From assembly GCF_014649115.1 (NCBI RefSeq), contig NZ_BMSK01000001.1, positions 533,416 through 597,415 on the forward strand: a stretch of 64,000 nucleotides of DNA, written 5' to 3'. The first letter of the stretch is position 1; each line of letters opens with the position of its first letter. This document shows positions 15,166 through 23,867 of the stretch, one piece after another. A model generated the notes under the pieces. That model made no database searches, was not told where the DNA came from, and saw only the letters and a program-made list of their open reading frames with translations. The DNA comes from Streptomyces eurythermus. Its GTDB lineage: Bacteria > Actinomycetota > Actinomycetes > Streptomycetales > Streptomycetaceae. Position numbers and translations under genes: made by a program.

Positions 15166-17955
15166 TCAGGCCTCGGGAGCCTCCGCGGCGGCCGTGGCCT
15201 TACGGGTCCGGCGCGGCTTGGGCGTCGTCGTCCCGGCGCTCTCACCGGCCGCCTCGGCAGCTGGCTCCGCCGCCTTGCGGGTCCGGCGTCGCGGCTTGAC
15301 CTCCGGCTCCTCGGTGGACTGCGCCGGGATCTCCGGAGCAGCCGCCTCGGCGGCGGTGGCCTTACGGGCCCGCCGCGCCTTCGGAGCGGCCACCGCTTCC
15401 CCGTCACCGGCTTCGGCGGCAGCGGCCGTCTTACGGGTACGACGGGGCTTGGCCTCGGCCTCCGCCTCGGCGGCCTCCGGTGCCGTGGTGGCGGCCTTCC
15501 GGGTCCGGCGCGGCTTGGCCTCGGCTTCGGCGGCCTCCGGCGCGGTCGCGGCGGTCTTGCGGGTGCGCTTCGGCTTGACCTCCGCCTCGGCTTCGGCCGC
15601 AGGGGCCTCGGCAGCGGCGGCCGTCTTACGGGTGCGCTTCGGCTTGGCCTCGGCCTCCGCCTCGGCGGCCTCCGGCGTGGTCGCGGCGGTCTTGCGGGTG
15701 CGCTTCGGCTTGGCCTCGGCCTCCGCCTCGGCGGCTTCCGGTGCCGCAGCCGCGGTCTTCCGGGTCCGGCGCGGCTTGGTCTCCGCTTCGGCCTCGGGGG
15801 CCTCCGCGGCAACCGCGGCCTTGCGGGTCCGGCGCGGCTTCGTCTCCGTGCCTTCGGCCGTGTCCGCAGGGGCCTCGGCCGCAGCCGCGGTCTTGCGGGT
15901 CCGGCGCGGCTTGGCCTCGGCGGCCTCCGGCGTGGTCGCGGCGGTCTTGCGGGTGCGCTTCGGCTTGGTCTCCGCCTCCGCCTCGGGGGCGTCGGGCGTG
16001 GCGGGCTCCGCAGTCTTGCGGGTGCGGCGACGAGGCTTGGGCTCCTCCGTGGCCTCGGCCGTGTCCACGGCCGCTTCCACCTCGGGGGCCGGCTCGGCCG
16101 TCTTCCGCGTGCGGCGGCGGGGCTTGGTCTCCGTCGCCGGCGCGACCTCGGCCACCGGAGCGGCAGCGGCCACGGGCTCGGTCACGGGCTCCGTCACCGG
16201 GGTGGCCGCGATCACAGGCTCGGCCACCGGGGCCGTAGCCTCCGCAGCCTCCGTCGTCACCGGCTCGCTCGCCGTCGACTTCCGCGTGCGGCGGCGGCGC
16301 GGCTTCTCCGGCGCCTCCTCCACGGCGGCGGGAACCTCCACCGGGGCCACCGCCTCGGCGGCGGGGGCTTCCTCGGCCGTCGTGGTCGCCGTCGCGGCCG
16401 TCACCGGCTGCGCGGCCGCTCCGCCGCGCGTGCGGCGACGGCGGCGCGGGGTACGGGTGGCGGCCGGGGCCTCCTCCGCCCCGGCGACCTCGGCGGCCGG
16501 GGCCGACGCGGCGGGGGCCGCGTCCACCGGCGCTCCGCCGCGCGTACGGCGGCGCCGGCGCGGCGTACGGGCCGGACGCTCGCGCTCGGCCGACTGGTCA
16601 CGGTCGCGCTCGGCAGTCTGGGCACGGTCGTCCCGGCCACCGCGGCCACGGCCGCGCGCGCCCCGCCCGCCGGTCTCGCCCAGGTCCTCCAGCTCCTCCG
16701 CGTCCAGACCGGCGCGGGTCCGCTCGGAGCGCGGCAGGATGCCCTTGGTGCCCGCGGGGATGCCCAGGTCGGTGAAGAGGTGCGGGGAGCTGGAGTACGT
16801 CTCCACCGGCTCGTGGAAGTCCAGCTCCAGCGCCTTGTTGATCAGCTGCCAGCGCGGGATGTCGTCCCAGTCGACGAACGTGATCGCCGTGCCCTTGGCG
16901 CCCGCCCGGCCCGTACGGCCGACGCGGTGCAGGTACGTCTTCTCGTCCTCGGGGGACTGGTAGTTGATGACGTGGGTGACACCCTCGACGTCGATGCCGC
17001 GCGCGGCGACGTCGGTGCAGACGAGGACGTCGACCTTGCCGTTGCGGAAGGCGCGCAGCGCCTGCTCGCGGGCGCCCTGGCCGAGGTCGCCGTGGACCGC
17101 GCCGGAGGCGAACCCGCGCCGCTGGAGCTGCTCGGCGATGTCGGCGGCCGTCCGCTTGGTACGGCAGAAGATCATCGCCAGTCCGCGGCCCTCGGCCTGC
17201 AGGATGCGGGCGACCATCTCCGGCTTGTCCATGTTGTGCGCGCGGTAGACGAACTGCTTGATGTTCGCGACCGTGGCGCCCTCGTCGTCCGGCGCGGTGG
17301 CGCGGATGTGCGTGGGCCGGGACATGTAGCGGCGTGCGAGGCCGATGACCGCGCCCGGCATGGTCGCCGAGAACAGCATGGTCTGGCGCTTGGCGGGCAG
17401 CATGTCGATGATCTTCTCGACGTCGGGCAGGAAGCCCAGGTCGAGCATCTCGTCGGCCTCGTCGAGGACCAGGCACCTGACGTGCTTGAGGTCCAGCTTC
17501 TTCTGGCCCGCGAGGTCCAGCAGCCGGCCCGGGGTGCCGACGACCACGTCGACGCCCTTCTTCAGGGCCTCGACCTGCGGTTCGTACGCCCGGCCGCCGT
17601 AGATCGCGAGCACGCGGACGTTACGGGCCTTGCCCGCCGTCAGCAGGTCGTTGGTGACCTGGGTGCACAGCTCGCGCGTCGGGACGACGACGAGGGCCTG
17701 CGGGGCGTCGGTGAGGGCTTCGGGGGTGGCGCGCCCGGCCTCGACGTCGGCGGGGACGGTGACGCGCTCGAGGAGCGGAAGGCCGAAGCCCAGCGTCTTG
17801 CCGGTGCCGGTCTTGGCCTGGCCGATGACGTCCGTGCCCGACAGGGCTACGGGGAGCGTCATCTCCTGGATGGGGAAGGGGGTGATGATGCCGACGGCTT
17901 CCAGGGCTTCGGCGGTCTCGGGAAGGATCCCGAGGTCTCGGAACGTCGTAGTCAG
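15166..17955 (-). CDS. rhlE: DEAD-box RNA helicase with repeat-rich basic tail; CTG start
   Basis: This 929-aa ATP-dependent RNA helicase has a Q motif (PFPIQ at about 26-30), Walker A AKTGTGKT (47-54), PTRELCTQ, GTPGRLLDL, LDEADEML, SATMPG, VHGDLGQGAR and HRVGRTGRAG. After about residue 400 comes a low-complexity Ala/Glu tail with 17 spaced basic boxes of the type KPRRTRKT, probably for RNA or nucleoid binding. The Q motif needs sequence before the first ATG (17862), and an in-frame TGA precedes the CTG at 17953-17955, which has GAGG 7 nt upstream. No ATG, GTG or TTG lies between them, so CTG is the start. The gene is divergent from the ferritin-like gene. Confidence 0.9.
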   Translation of the reverse strand: MTTTFRDLGILPETAEALEAVGIITPFPIQEMTLPVALSGTDVIGQAKTGTGKTLGFGLPLLERVTVPADVEAGRATPEALTDAPQALVVVPTRELCTQVTNDLLTAGKARNVRVLAIYGGRAYEPQVEALKKGVDVVVGTPGRLLDLAGQKKLDLKHVRCLVLDEADEMLDLGFLPDVEKIIDMLPAKRQTMLFSATMPGAVIGLARRYMSRPTHIRATAPDDEGATVANIKQFVYRAHNMDKPEMVARILQAEGRGLAMIFCRTKRTAADIAEQLQRRGFASGAVHGDLGQGAREQALRAFRNGKVDVLVCTDVAARGIDVEGVTHVINYQSPEDEKTYLHRVGRTGRAGAKGTAITFVDWDDIPRWQLINKALELDFHEPVETYSSSPHLFTDLGIPAGTKGILPRSERTRAGLDAEELEDLGETGGRGARGRGRGGRDDRAQTAERDRDQSAERERPARTPRRRRRTRGGAPVDAAPAASAPAAEVAGAEEAPAATRTPRRRRRTRGGAAAQPVTAATATTTAEEAPAAEAVAPVEVPAAVEEAPEKPRRRRTRKSTASEPVTTEAAEATAPVAEPVIAATPVTEPVTEPVAAAAPVAEVAPATETKPRRRTRKTAEPAPEVEAAVDTAEATEEPKPRRRTRKTAEPATPDAPEAEAETKPKRTRKTAATTPEAAEAKPRRTRKTAAAAEAPADTAEGTETKPRRTRKAAVAAEAPEAEAETKPRRTRKTAAAAPEAAEAEAEAKPKRTRKTAATTPEAAEAEAEAKPKRTRKTAAAAEAPAAEAEAEVKPKRTRKTAATAPEAAEAEAKPRRTRKAATTAPEAAEAEAEAKPRRTRKTAAAAEAGDGEAVAAPKARRARKATAAEAAAPEIPAQSTEEPEVKPRRRTRKAAEPAAEAAGESAGTTTPKPRRTRKATAAAEAPEA
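15190..16600 (-). repeat. Imperfect tandem repeats encoding basic boxes of RhlE
   Basis: The 3' half of the helicase gene holds 17 copies of an Arg/Lys box coding segment (variants KPRRTRKT, KPKRTRKT, KPRRRTRKT, RTPRRRRRTRGG), separated by 15-40 codons of Ala/Glu-rich spacer. Several units are nearly identical at DNA level, for example KPKRTRKTAATTPEAAEAEA, so copy number may vary between strains. Confidence 0.85.
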
Positions 17956-18385
17956 GGTGCTGCCTCTTCTGTGTGTGCGGTGCGAGGCGAGCGCGGGGGG
18001 TCATGTCTGACCGTGCCGGGGACGTCGGCTGCCGTACGGACGAACCACTCGGGCAAGCCGTAAGACACGGGACCTCTGCCGACGCTCTAGCGCTCGTACC
18101 GCTGAGGGTCTCTCCCGTTGTCGTACGGTCTGAGCCGTACGGTCGTGGAGAGCTGTCGGGTCGGAGCCGATCGGGCCACCGACCGGGCATCCTCATGCGT
18201 GCGGCCTGTCGGGACACGTCGAACACCGTCGACGCACTCAGCAGGCGCATTACCACCATACCCCGGATCGACGCACATGCGATGGCCGATTCGGTCACGT
18301 AGTGGTCGTCACATCGATCGGCCGTGGTTTCACAGTGATCGGCCGAGGGCTTGAGCGAGCCGCCGAGCGGGCTATTGTGCGCCTC
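17956..18385. other. 430-nt divergent intergenic region (rhlE / ferritin-like)
   Basis: No protein gene is supported. A hairpin CGTACGG-(6 nt)-CCGTACG lies at 18122-18141, within what would be a long rhlE 5' leader; long structured leaders are common in cold-induced RNA helicase mRNAs. GATCGGCCG occurs twice in direct orientation near 18316 and 18338, just upstream of the ferritin-like promoter. Confidence 0.5.
18351..18377 (+). promoter_or_regulatory. Promoter of a leaderless transcript (ferritin-like gene)
   Basis: TTGAGC, a 16-nt spacer and TATTGT end 8 nt before the ATG at 18386. A start 6-7 nt past the -10 would fall on the A of the ATG. No Shine-Dalgarno is present. Confidence 0.5.
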
Positions 18386-19132
18386 ATGACTAGCTCTGAC
18401 AAGCCTGAGAACGCGTCCGCCGCACCTTCCGGCCCCACCGGTGTCGCCGCCCAGGACTGGGCGCAGGCGTCCGCCGACCCGCAGTACCGCGCCGCCGTCG
18501 TGGACCTGCTCGGCGCGCTCGCCTACGGAGAGCTGGCGGCGTTCGAGCGGCTCGCGGAGGACGCCAAGCTGGCGCCGACCCTCGCGGACAAGGCGGAGCT
18601 GGCGAAGATGGCCTCGGCCGAGTTCCACCACTTCGAGCGGCTGCGGGACCGGCTGACCGGGATCGGCGAGGAGCCGACGGCCGCCATGGACCCGTTCGTG
18701 GCCGCGCTCGACGGCTTCCACCGGCAGACCGCGCCCTCGGACTGGCTGGAGGGCCTGGTCAAGGCGTACGTCGGCGACTCGATCGCCAGCGACTTCTACC
18801 GGGAGGTCGCCGCGCGCCTCGACTCCGACACCCGTGAGCTGGTGCTCGCCGTGCTGGACGACACCGGGCACGCCGACTTCGCGGTGGAGAAGGTGCGGGC
18901 CGCCATCGACGCCGACCCGCGGGTGGGCGGCCGGCTGGCGCTGTGGGCGCGGCGGCTGATGGGCGAGGCGCTGTCGCAGTCGCAGCGGGTGGTCGCCGAG
19001 CGGGACGCGCTGTCCACGATGCTCGTGGGGGGCGTGGCCGACGGCTTCGACCTCGCCGAGGTCGGCCGGATGTTCTCCCGGATCACCGAGGCGCACACGA
19101 AGCGGATGGCCGCGCTGGGCCTCGCGGCCTGA
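18386..19132 (+). CDS. Ferritin-like (MiaE-like) fold protein
   Basis: This 248-aa all-helical protein has a ferritin-like four-helix core. Candidate di-iron ligands are Glu in YGELAAFERLAED, the EFHHFE motif (Glu-x-x-His type) and later helices with EVAAR and DDTGHADF. Relatives include tRNA hydroxylase MiaE-like and mycobacterial Rv3210c-type proteins beside rhlE, the same neighbour as here. The actual oxidation substrate is unknown. The ATG at 18386 lacks a ribosome site and fits a leaderless mRNA. Confidence 0.85.
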   Translation: MTSSDKPENASAAPSGPTGVAAQDWAQASADPQYRAAVVDLLGALAYGELAAFERLAEDAKLAPTLADKAELAKMASAEFHHFERLRDRLTGIGEEPTAAMDPFVAALDGFHRQTAPSDWLEGLVKAYVGDSIASDFYREVAARLDSDTRELVLAVLDDTGHADFAVEKVRAAIDADPRVGGRLALWARRLMGEALSQSQRVVAERDALSTMLVGGVADGFDLAEVGRMFSRITEAHTKRMAALGLAA

Positions 19133-19192
19133 ACCGAATGAGCCTGGGCACGGCCCCCGGGCCCGTGACCCGGGCGCCGGGTGCCGGGAGCC

Positions 19193-19462
19193 TCAGGCCG
19201 GCGCTGATCGCCGGCGCAGGCGGCCCGCCGGGCGCAGCAGCAGGGACAGCGACGCCACCGAGATGACCGCGGCGCCCAGCAGGCTGAGCAGAGCGGTGCC
19301 GGGCCCCAGGGCGGTACGGGTGACGAAGTCTCCGAACAGGGCTCCGGCCACGCCTGTCGAGTACACCAGCGGGCGGGCCGGCAGCCGGTGGGCGAGCCGG
19401 TGCGCCCCCACCCACGCGAGGATCAGACCGAGCACGGCGGAGCCGAGTGCTTCGAAGATCAT
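19193..19462 (-). CDS. Small membrane protein
   Basis: This 89-aa protein starts at ATG 19462 with GGGAGG upstream. It has two or three hydrophobic helices: residues 2-17 (IFEALGSAVLGLILAW), about 32-48 and about 52-72 (ALLSLLGAAVISVASLSLLL), with a basic C-terminus. I do not recognise a family. It is convergent with the ferritin-like gene. Confidence 0.65.
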   Translation of the reverse strand: MIFEALGSAVLGLILAWVGAHRLAHRLPARPLVYSTGVAGALFGDFVTRTALGPGTALLSLLGAAVISVASLSLLLRPAGRLRRRSAPA

Positions 19463-19607
19463 GTCGGGGTCCCTCCCACGGCCGGTCCGGCTCGACGGTC
19501 GTAGCCCGTCATACCCGTGACCTGCGGATTGCAATCCTCGGCTGTGGAGAAGTTGTGCTCCGTATGTGTGTACGGATCCATGCGCGCATGTGTGTGTACC
19601 GACCATG

Positions 19608-19646
19608 CGAAAGGGCCCGGCGGCACACGGCCGCCGGGCCCTTTCG
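19608..19646. terminator. Strong bidirectional terminator
   Basis: A perfect 17-bp stem (CGAAAGGGCCCGGCGGC and its complement) encloses a 5-nt loop. It lies 33 nt past the DUF3107 stop and ends that minus-strand transcript; on that strand the distal arm is followed by CAT rather than a T-run. Confidence 0.85.
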
Positions 19647-19678
19647 ACAACTTCGGCGCGGAGCGCGAAGCTTTCCGT

Positions 19679-19906
19679 TCAGAGTGCGCCGAAACCCACC
19701 TTGCGCACGGTCGGCTCGCCGATCTCCACGTACGCCAGCCGGTCCGTCGGCACCAGGACCTTGCGGCCCTTCTCGTCCTGGAGGCTGAGCAGCCCCGTCT
19801 TGCCGGCCAGCGCCTCGGCCACGATGGCCTCGACTTCCTCGACGCTCTGACCGCTCTCCAGAACGATCTCGCGGGGCGCGTGCTGCACGCCGATCTTGAC
19901 CTCCAC
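19679..19906 (-). CDS. DUF3107 small protein (TB9.4-like)
   Basis: This 75-aa protein starts at GTG 19906 with GGAGGG 8 nt upstream. It begins VEVKIGVQHAPREIVLES and ends VRKVGFGAL, matching the DUF3107 family, whose mycobacterial member (Rv3208A) likewise lies next to a TetR gene. It is small, acidic, probably beta-rich and of unknown function. Its place between rhlE and tetR in distant actinobacteria indicates strong constraint on gene order. Confidence 0.88.
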   Translation of the reverse strand: MEVKIGVQHAPREIVLESGQSVEEVEAIVAEALAGKTGLLSLQDEKGRKVLVPTDRLAYVEIGEPTVRKVGFGAL

Positions 19907-20093
19907 GGCTATGTCCCTCCGACGGTCAGTGATGTGCGCGATCAACCGCGCCGTACCCAGCACACATTAGCCCGGTGAGGGGATCCGCACGCCGCGGGAC
20001 GGAACGCCAGGAGCGAACACCGGGCGGGAACAAACCGGGACCGGACCTGGAAGAACCCGGAAGGGCCCCGGAATCGCCCCGGACGGGGCGCCC

Positions 20094-20735
20094 TCAGTGG
20101 TGCTCGGTGCCGTGCAGCGGGAAGCCGGCGATGCCCCGCCAGGCCAGCGAGGCCAGCAGCTGCACCGCCTGGTCGCGCGGGACGCTGCGGTCGCTGTGCA
20201 GCCACGAGCGGGCGACCACCTGGGCGAGCCCGCCGAGCCCGGAGGCCAGCAGCATCGACTCCGCGCGCGACAGACCGGTGTCCTCGGCGATCACGTCGCA
20301 GATCGCCTCGGCGCACTCGTTGGTGACCTTGTCCACGCGTTCGCGCACCGCGGGCTCGTTGGTCAGGTCGGACTCGAAGACCAGCCGGAAGGCCCCGCCG
20401 TCGTCCTCCACATAGGCGAAGTAGGCGTCCATGGTCGCCCGGACGCGCTGCTTGTTGTCGGTGGTCGACGCCAGCGCGCCGCGCACGGCCTGGATCAGCG
20501 ACTCGCAGTGCTGGTCCAGCAGCGCGAGGTACAGGTCGAGCTTGCCGGGGAAGTGCTGGTAGAGCACCGGCTTGCTCACCCCGGCCCGCTCGGCGATGTC
20601 GTCCATCGCCGCCGCGTGGTAGCCCTGCGCGACGAAAACCTCCTGGGCGGCGCCCAGCAGCTGGTTCCGCCGGGCTCGGCGCGGCAGCCGGGTGCCGCGC
20701 GGGCGTGCCGCCTCAGTTTGCTCGATGGCTGTCAC
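20094..20735 (-). CDS. TetR-family transcriptional regulator
   Basis: This 213-aa repressor-type protein has an N-terminal helix-turn-helix (about 23-68; AAMDDIAERAGVSKPVLYQHFPGKLDLYLALL) and a C-terminal ligand and dimer domain. The start is GTG 20735 with GGGAGG close upstream. In M. tuberculosis the equivalent position is held by the TetR protein Rv3208, so this is probably its orthologue. The effector and target are unknown. Confidence 0.93.
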   Translation of the reverse strand: MTAIEQTEAARPRGTRLPRRARRNQLLGAAQEVFVAQGYHAAAMDDIAERAGVSKPVLYQHFPGKLDLYLALLDQHCESLIQAVRGALASTTDNKQRVRATMDAYFAYVEDDGGAFRLVFESDLTNEPAVRERVDKVTNECAEAICDVIAEDTGLSRAESMLLASGLGGLAQVVARSWLHSDRSVPRDQAVQLLASLAWRGIAGFPLHGTEHH

Positions 20736-20891
20736 GCCGCCTCCCAAAGTCGTCCACATGCGGTCTCGGCCGCGCGGCCATCGTACTTTTCGGTAACCGT
20801 GGTGTGCGCGGTGCGAGCGCAGAATTTCACGTACCGGACGACGGCGAAAGCCGTGCGGCGCTCCGAGGCGGTCGGCCGGGGTCCCGCGAGG

Positions 20892-21125
20892 TCAGCGGTA
20901 GTCGTCCTCGTCGAGCGCGACGACGCGTGCCTGCTCCATGAGATCGGCCTCGTTCCCACGGTCCGGGTCCAGATCCGTCAGCGGGTCGTCGCGGTCCGGC
21001 GCGATGTCCGTGTGCTGCTCGGCGGCGTCCCCTTCGGGCGCCTCGACGCCGAACTCCGCGGCCGTTCCGGCCTCCAGCTCGTCGATGTCCTCGATCGCGT
21101 CGGGCTCTGTGGGGTCATAGGCCAT
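20892..21125 (-). CDS. Small acidic hypothetical protein
   Basis: This 77-aa protein is strongly acidic (runs such as EPDAIEDIDELEAG and ALDEDDYR) and is probably disordered. ATG 21125 has a very good GGAAGGGAG site. There is no recognised domain. It lies in a 586-nt space between the TetR gene and the divergent hydrolase gene. Confidence 0.7.
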   Translation of the reverse strand: MAYDPTEPDAIEDIDELEAGTAAEFGVEAPEGDAAEQHTDIAPDRDDPLTDLDPDRGNEADLMEQARVVALDEDDYR

Positions 21126-21321
21126 GGTGGGCTCCCTTCCTACGAACGTCCCTGGAAACAGCAGGGGCCACACGCGGGTGCCCTCTGTACGAGCCTAGGA
21201 GACTGCTGATCCGGACGCCATGCCGTCAGGCCCGTCCGCTGTCGGTTTTCCGTCCGGATACGGTTCACTCTGTGATGGCGAACACATGAATCCGGACGTG
21301 ATCACCTCGTAACATTGCCGC

Positions 21322-22308
21322 ATGCCTTCGACCGAGTCGCCGTCCGTGCCGGCCGCCAGTGTTCTTCCCCGAGTGGCGCCCGTCCGGGTCGGTGAGGGCG
21401 AGCGACTGCGGTCCGTGGGCCTGCCCGGCGTCACGCTGGCGATCCGTTCCCGCCGGCCCGCGCGCGAGGGCCTGCCGCCCGCGCTGTACGTCCACGGGCT
21501 CGGCGGCTCCTCGCAGAACTGGTCGTCGCTGATGGACGAGCTGGCCGACGCCGTGGACAGCGAGGCGGTCGACCTGCCGGGCTTCGGCGACTCCCCGCCC
21601 CCGGACGACGGCGACTACTCCGTCACCGGACACGCGCGCGCGGTCATCCGCTATCTCGACTCGGCCGGCCGCGGCCCGGTGCACCTCTTCGGCAACTCGC
21701 TCGGCGGCGCGGTCGCCACGCGCGTGGCCGCCGTGCGCCCCGACCTCGTCCGCACGCTCACGCTCGTCTCGCCCGCCCTGCCGGAGCTGCGCATCCAGCG
21801 CACGGCGGTGCCGACCGGACTGCTCGGCGTGCCCGGGATCGCCGCCCTGTTCACCCGGCTCACCAAGGAGTGGACCGCCGAGCAGCGGGTGCGCGGGGTC
21901 ATGGGGCTGTGCTACGGCGACCCCGGCCGGGTGACGCCGGAGGCGTTCCAGCACGCCGTGGAGGAGTTGGAGCGGCGGCTGCGACTGCCGTACTTCTGGG
22001 ACGCGATGGCCCGCTCGGCGCGCGGCATCATCAACGCCTACACGCTCGGCGGACAGCACGGGCTGTGGCGCCAGGCCGAACGGGTACTGGCCCCCACCCT
22101 GCTGGTCTACGGCGGCCGGGACCAGCTCGTCGGCTTCCGCATGGCCGCCAAGGCCGCCCGCGTCTTCCGCCACTCCCGGCTGGTGACCCTGCCGGACGCC
22201 GGGCACGTGGCGATGATGGAGTACCCCGACGTGGTCGCCGGCGCGTTCCGTGAGCTGCTCGCACAGCCGGCCGGCGCCGACGGCACCGCCCCGGACGCGA
22301 GGAGCTGA
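21322..22308 (+). CDS. Alpha/beta hydrolase
   Basis: This 328-aa hydrolase has the oxyanion motif LYVHGLGGSSQNW, the nucleophile elbow GNSLGG (Ser at about 132), an acid in VYGGRDQLVG and the catalytic His in PDAGHVAMMEYP. A leading 30-residue segment is probably disordered. There is no signal peptide. The substrate is unknown. The DUF3152 gene follows after 8 nt on the same strand, so the two probably form an operon. Confidence 0.9.
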   Translation: MPSTESPSVPAASVLPRVAPVRVGEGERLRSVGLPGVTLAIRSRRPAREGLPPALYVHGLGGSSQNWSSLMDELADAVDSEAVDLPGFGDSPPPDDGDYSVTGHARAVIRYLDSAGRGPVHLFGNSLGGAVATRVAAVRPDLVRTLTLVSPALPELRIQRTAVPTGLLGVPGIAALFTRLTKEWTAEQRVRGVMGLCYGDPGRVTPEAFQHAVEELERRLRLPYFWDAMARSARGIINAYTLGGQHGLWRQAERVLAPTLLVYGGRDQLVGFRMAAKAARVFRHSRLVTLPDAGHVAMMEYPDVVAGAFRELLAQPAGADGTAPDARS

Positions 22309-22316
22309 GGGCCAGG

Positions 22317-23810
22317 GTGGGACGCCACAGCCGCCGCGGACCGGCCCCCAGGACCGAGACGACGGACATAACACCACAGCGCACCGGCGGACACGGCAAC
22401 CGTGCCGACGGCGGGCAGCACACCGTCCCCGGGGCACCTGCCGACGGCATGCCCGGGCCGGAGGCTCCGGGGCAGCCCGACGCCACTCCGGCCACGGGCA
22501 CGCGGAGGCGCGCGGAGGGCGCGCCCGAGTTCTCCGCCGGTGCCCCCGCGCACGGCGTGGGCGGGGCCGGCGGTGGTGCTTCCGCGCACACCGCGCCGGG
22601 CATGGCCGACGGCACCCCCGCGCGCGGTGTGCCGCGTTTTCCCGAGGGTGGTTCCGCGCGGGGCGGTCACCCCGAGCAGCGGGAAGCCGGGGGCGGCTGG
22701 GGCGAGTTGGGCGGCCGTCCGGCCGGGGCCGGCGGGCCCGGTGTGGTGCTGCCCCGGCAGCGGCAGGGGGAGCCGCCCGCGGCGCGGCGCGGCTCCGGGC
22801 CGGGTCCCCGCCAGGAGTACCTCGAAGCCTTCGACGGCGCCGGCGACGGCCGGGGCGCCGGTCCGCGCGGTGCCGGGACCAGGAACACGGGCGGCTCCCC
22901 GGCCGGCACCGGTACCGGCAGCGGCTCGGGTAGTGGCACCGTCCCCGTGCCCCGTACGAGCGGACAGCCGGCCGAGGCGCCGCAGGCGTCCGGCACCGGT
23001 GTGCCCGCACCGCGCGGCGGCGGCAAGGGGCGGACCTTCACGGGCATCGCGGCGGCCGCCGTCACCACCGTGCTCGCGGTGCTGGTCGCCGGCCAGGTGA
23101 CCAAGGCGCGGGACGACGGCGACGTACGGTCGCGGTCCGCCACCGACCACGCCCACGACACCCGGACCTCCGGCGACTCGGCACCCTCCGCGGTGCCGAG
23201 CGCGGCGCCCCTGACGTACGACCAGAAGATGAGCCGTACGTATCCGCTCGGCGCCACGCTGAGCGGACCGGGAAAGTTCGATGTCGTGCCCGGGTTCGAC
23301 AAAGCGCCCGGCACCGGGCAGAAGTACCGCTACCGCGTCGATGTCGAGCAGGGGCTGGGGCTGGACGGGGCGCTGTTCGCCGAGGCCGTGCAGAAGACGC
23401 TCAACGACCCGCGCAGCTGGGCCCACGGCGGTGCCCGCACCTTCGAGCGCGTCTCCTCCGGCACGCCCGACTTCGTGATCACGCTGGCCAGCCCCGGCAC
23501 CACCGCCAAGTGGTGTGCCAAGTCGGGGCTGGACACGACCGAGGACAACGTTTCCTGCGACTCGGCCGCGACCGAACGCGTCATGATCAATGCGTACCGG
23601 TGGGCTCAAGGAAGCACGACGTACGGTGACCGGATCCATGAGTACCGGCAAATGTTGATCAACCATGAGGTCGGTCACCGGCTCGGCCACGGACACGTCA
23701 CCTGCCAGAAGGACGGCGAACTGGCGCCGGTGATGCAGCAGCAGACCAAGTTCCTGGACCACGACGGGATCCACTGCCGGGCCAACGCCTGGCCGTATCC
23801 GGGGAGTTGA
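22317..23810 (+). CDS. DUF3152 membrane-anchored metalloprotease-like protein
   Basis: This 497-aa protein starts at GTG 22317, 8 nt after the hydrolase stop. Residues 1-235 are a Gly/Pro/Ala-rich disordered cytoplasmic region. One helix (about 242-262, FTGIAAAAVTTVLAVLVAGQV) anchors the extracytoplasmic DUF3152 domain. That domain holds HEVGHRLGHGH at about 450, an HExxHxxGxxH zinc motif of metzincin type, plus conserved Cys. The mycobacterial counterpart is Rv3207c in the same neighbourhood. Peptidase activity is inferred from the motif. Confidence 0.88.
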   Translation: MGRHSRRGPAPRTETTDITPQRTGGHGNRADGGQHTVPGAPADGMPGPEAPGQPDATPATGTRRRAEGAPEFSAGAPAHGVGGAGGGASAHTAPGMADGTPARGVPRFPEGGSARGGHPEQREAGGGWGELGGRPAGAGGPGVVLPRQRQGEPPAARRGSGPGPRQEYLEAFDGAGDGRGAGPRGAGTRNTGGSPAGTGTGSGSGSGTVPVPRTSGQPAEAPQASGTGVPAPRGGGKGRTFTGIAAAAVTTVLAVLVAGQVTKARDDGDVRSRSATDHAHDTRTSGDSAPSAVPSAAPLTYDQKMSRTYPLGATLSGPGKFDVVPGFDKAPGTGQKYRYRVDVEQGLGLDGALFAEAVQKTLNDPRSWAHGGARTFERVSSGTPDFVITLASPGTTAKWCAKSGLDTTEDNVSCDSAATERVMINAYRWAQGSTTYGDRIHEYRQMLINHEVGHRLGHGHVTCQKDGELAPVMQQQTKFLDHDGIHCRANAWPYPGS

Positions 23811-23818
23811 CTTGCGGC

Positions 23819-23860
23819 GCTTATGTCACATTGACATAAGCCCGTATGGTCATCCATATT
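23819..23860 (+). promoter_or_regulatory. Palindromic operator over a -35 box, peptide ABC operon
   Basis: GCTTATGTCA-CAT-TGACATAAGC (23819-23841) is a perfect 10-bp inverted repeat. Its right arm contains TTGACA (23831-23836), and CATATT (23855-23860) follows after 18 nt. The predicted start is about 23867, at the leader peptide ATG. A dimeric repressor on the palindrome would exclude RNA polymerase. Confidence 0.75.
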
Positions 23861-23867
23861 GCTGCGC

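Noticed and set aside
15052..18063. A 1003-codon plus-strand open frame opposite rhlE
   Set aside because: It is anti-sense to a clear DEAD-box helicase; the Gly/Leu/Arg-rich product mirrors the Ala/Glu repeats and has no motifs.
17621..19096. A 491-codon minus-strand frame spanning the rhlE promoter region and the ferritin-like gene
   Set aside because: It covers the 5' end of rhlE in another frame and the ferritin-like gene in anti-sense; no domain.
19560..19605. GTGTGTGTAC-rich stretch resembling a small microsatellite
   Set aside because: Only a few GT units near the DUF3107 terminator; too short to call a repeat.
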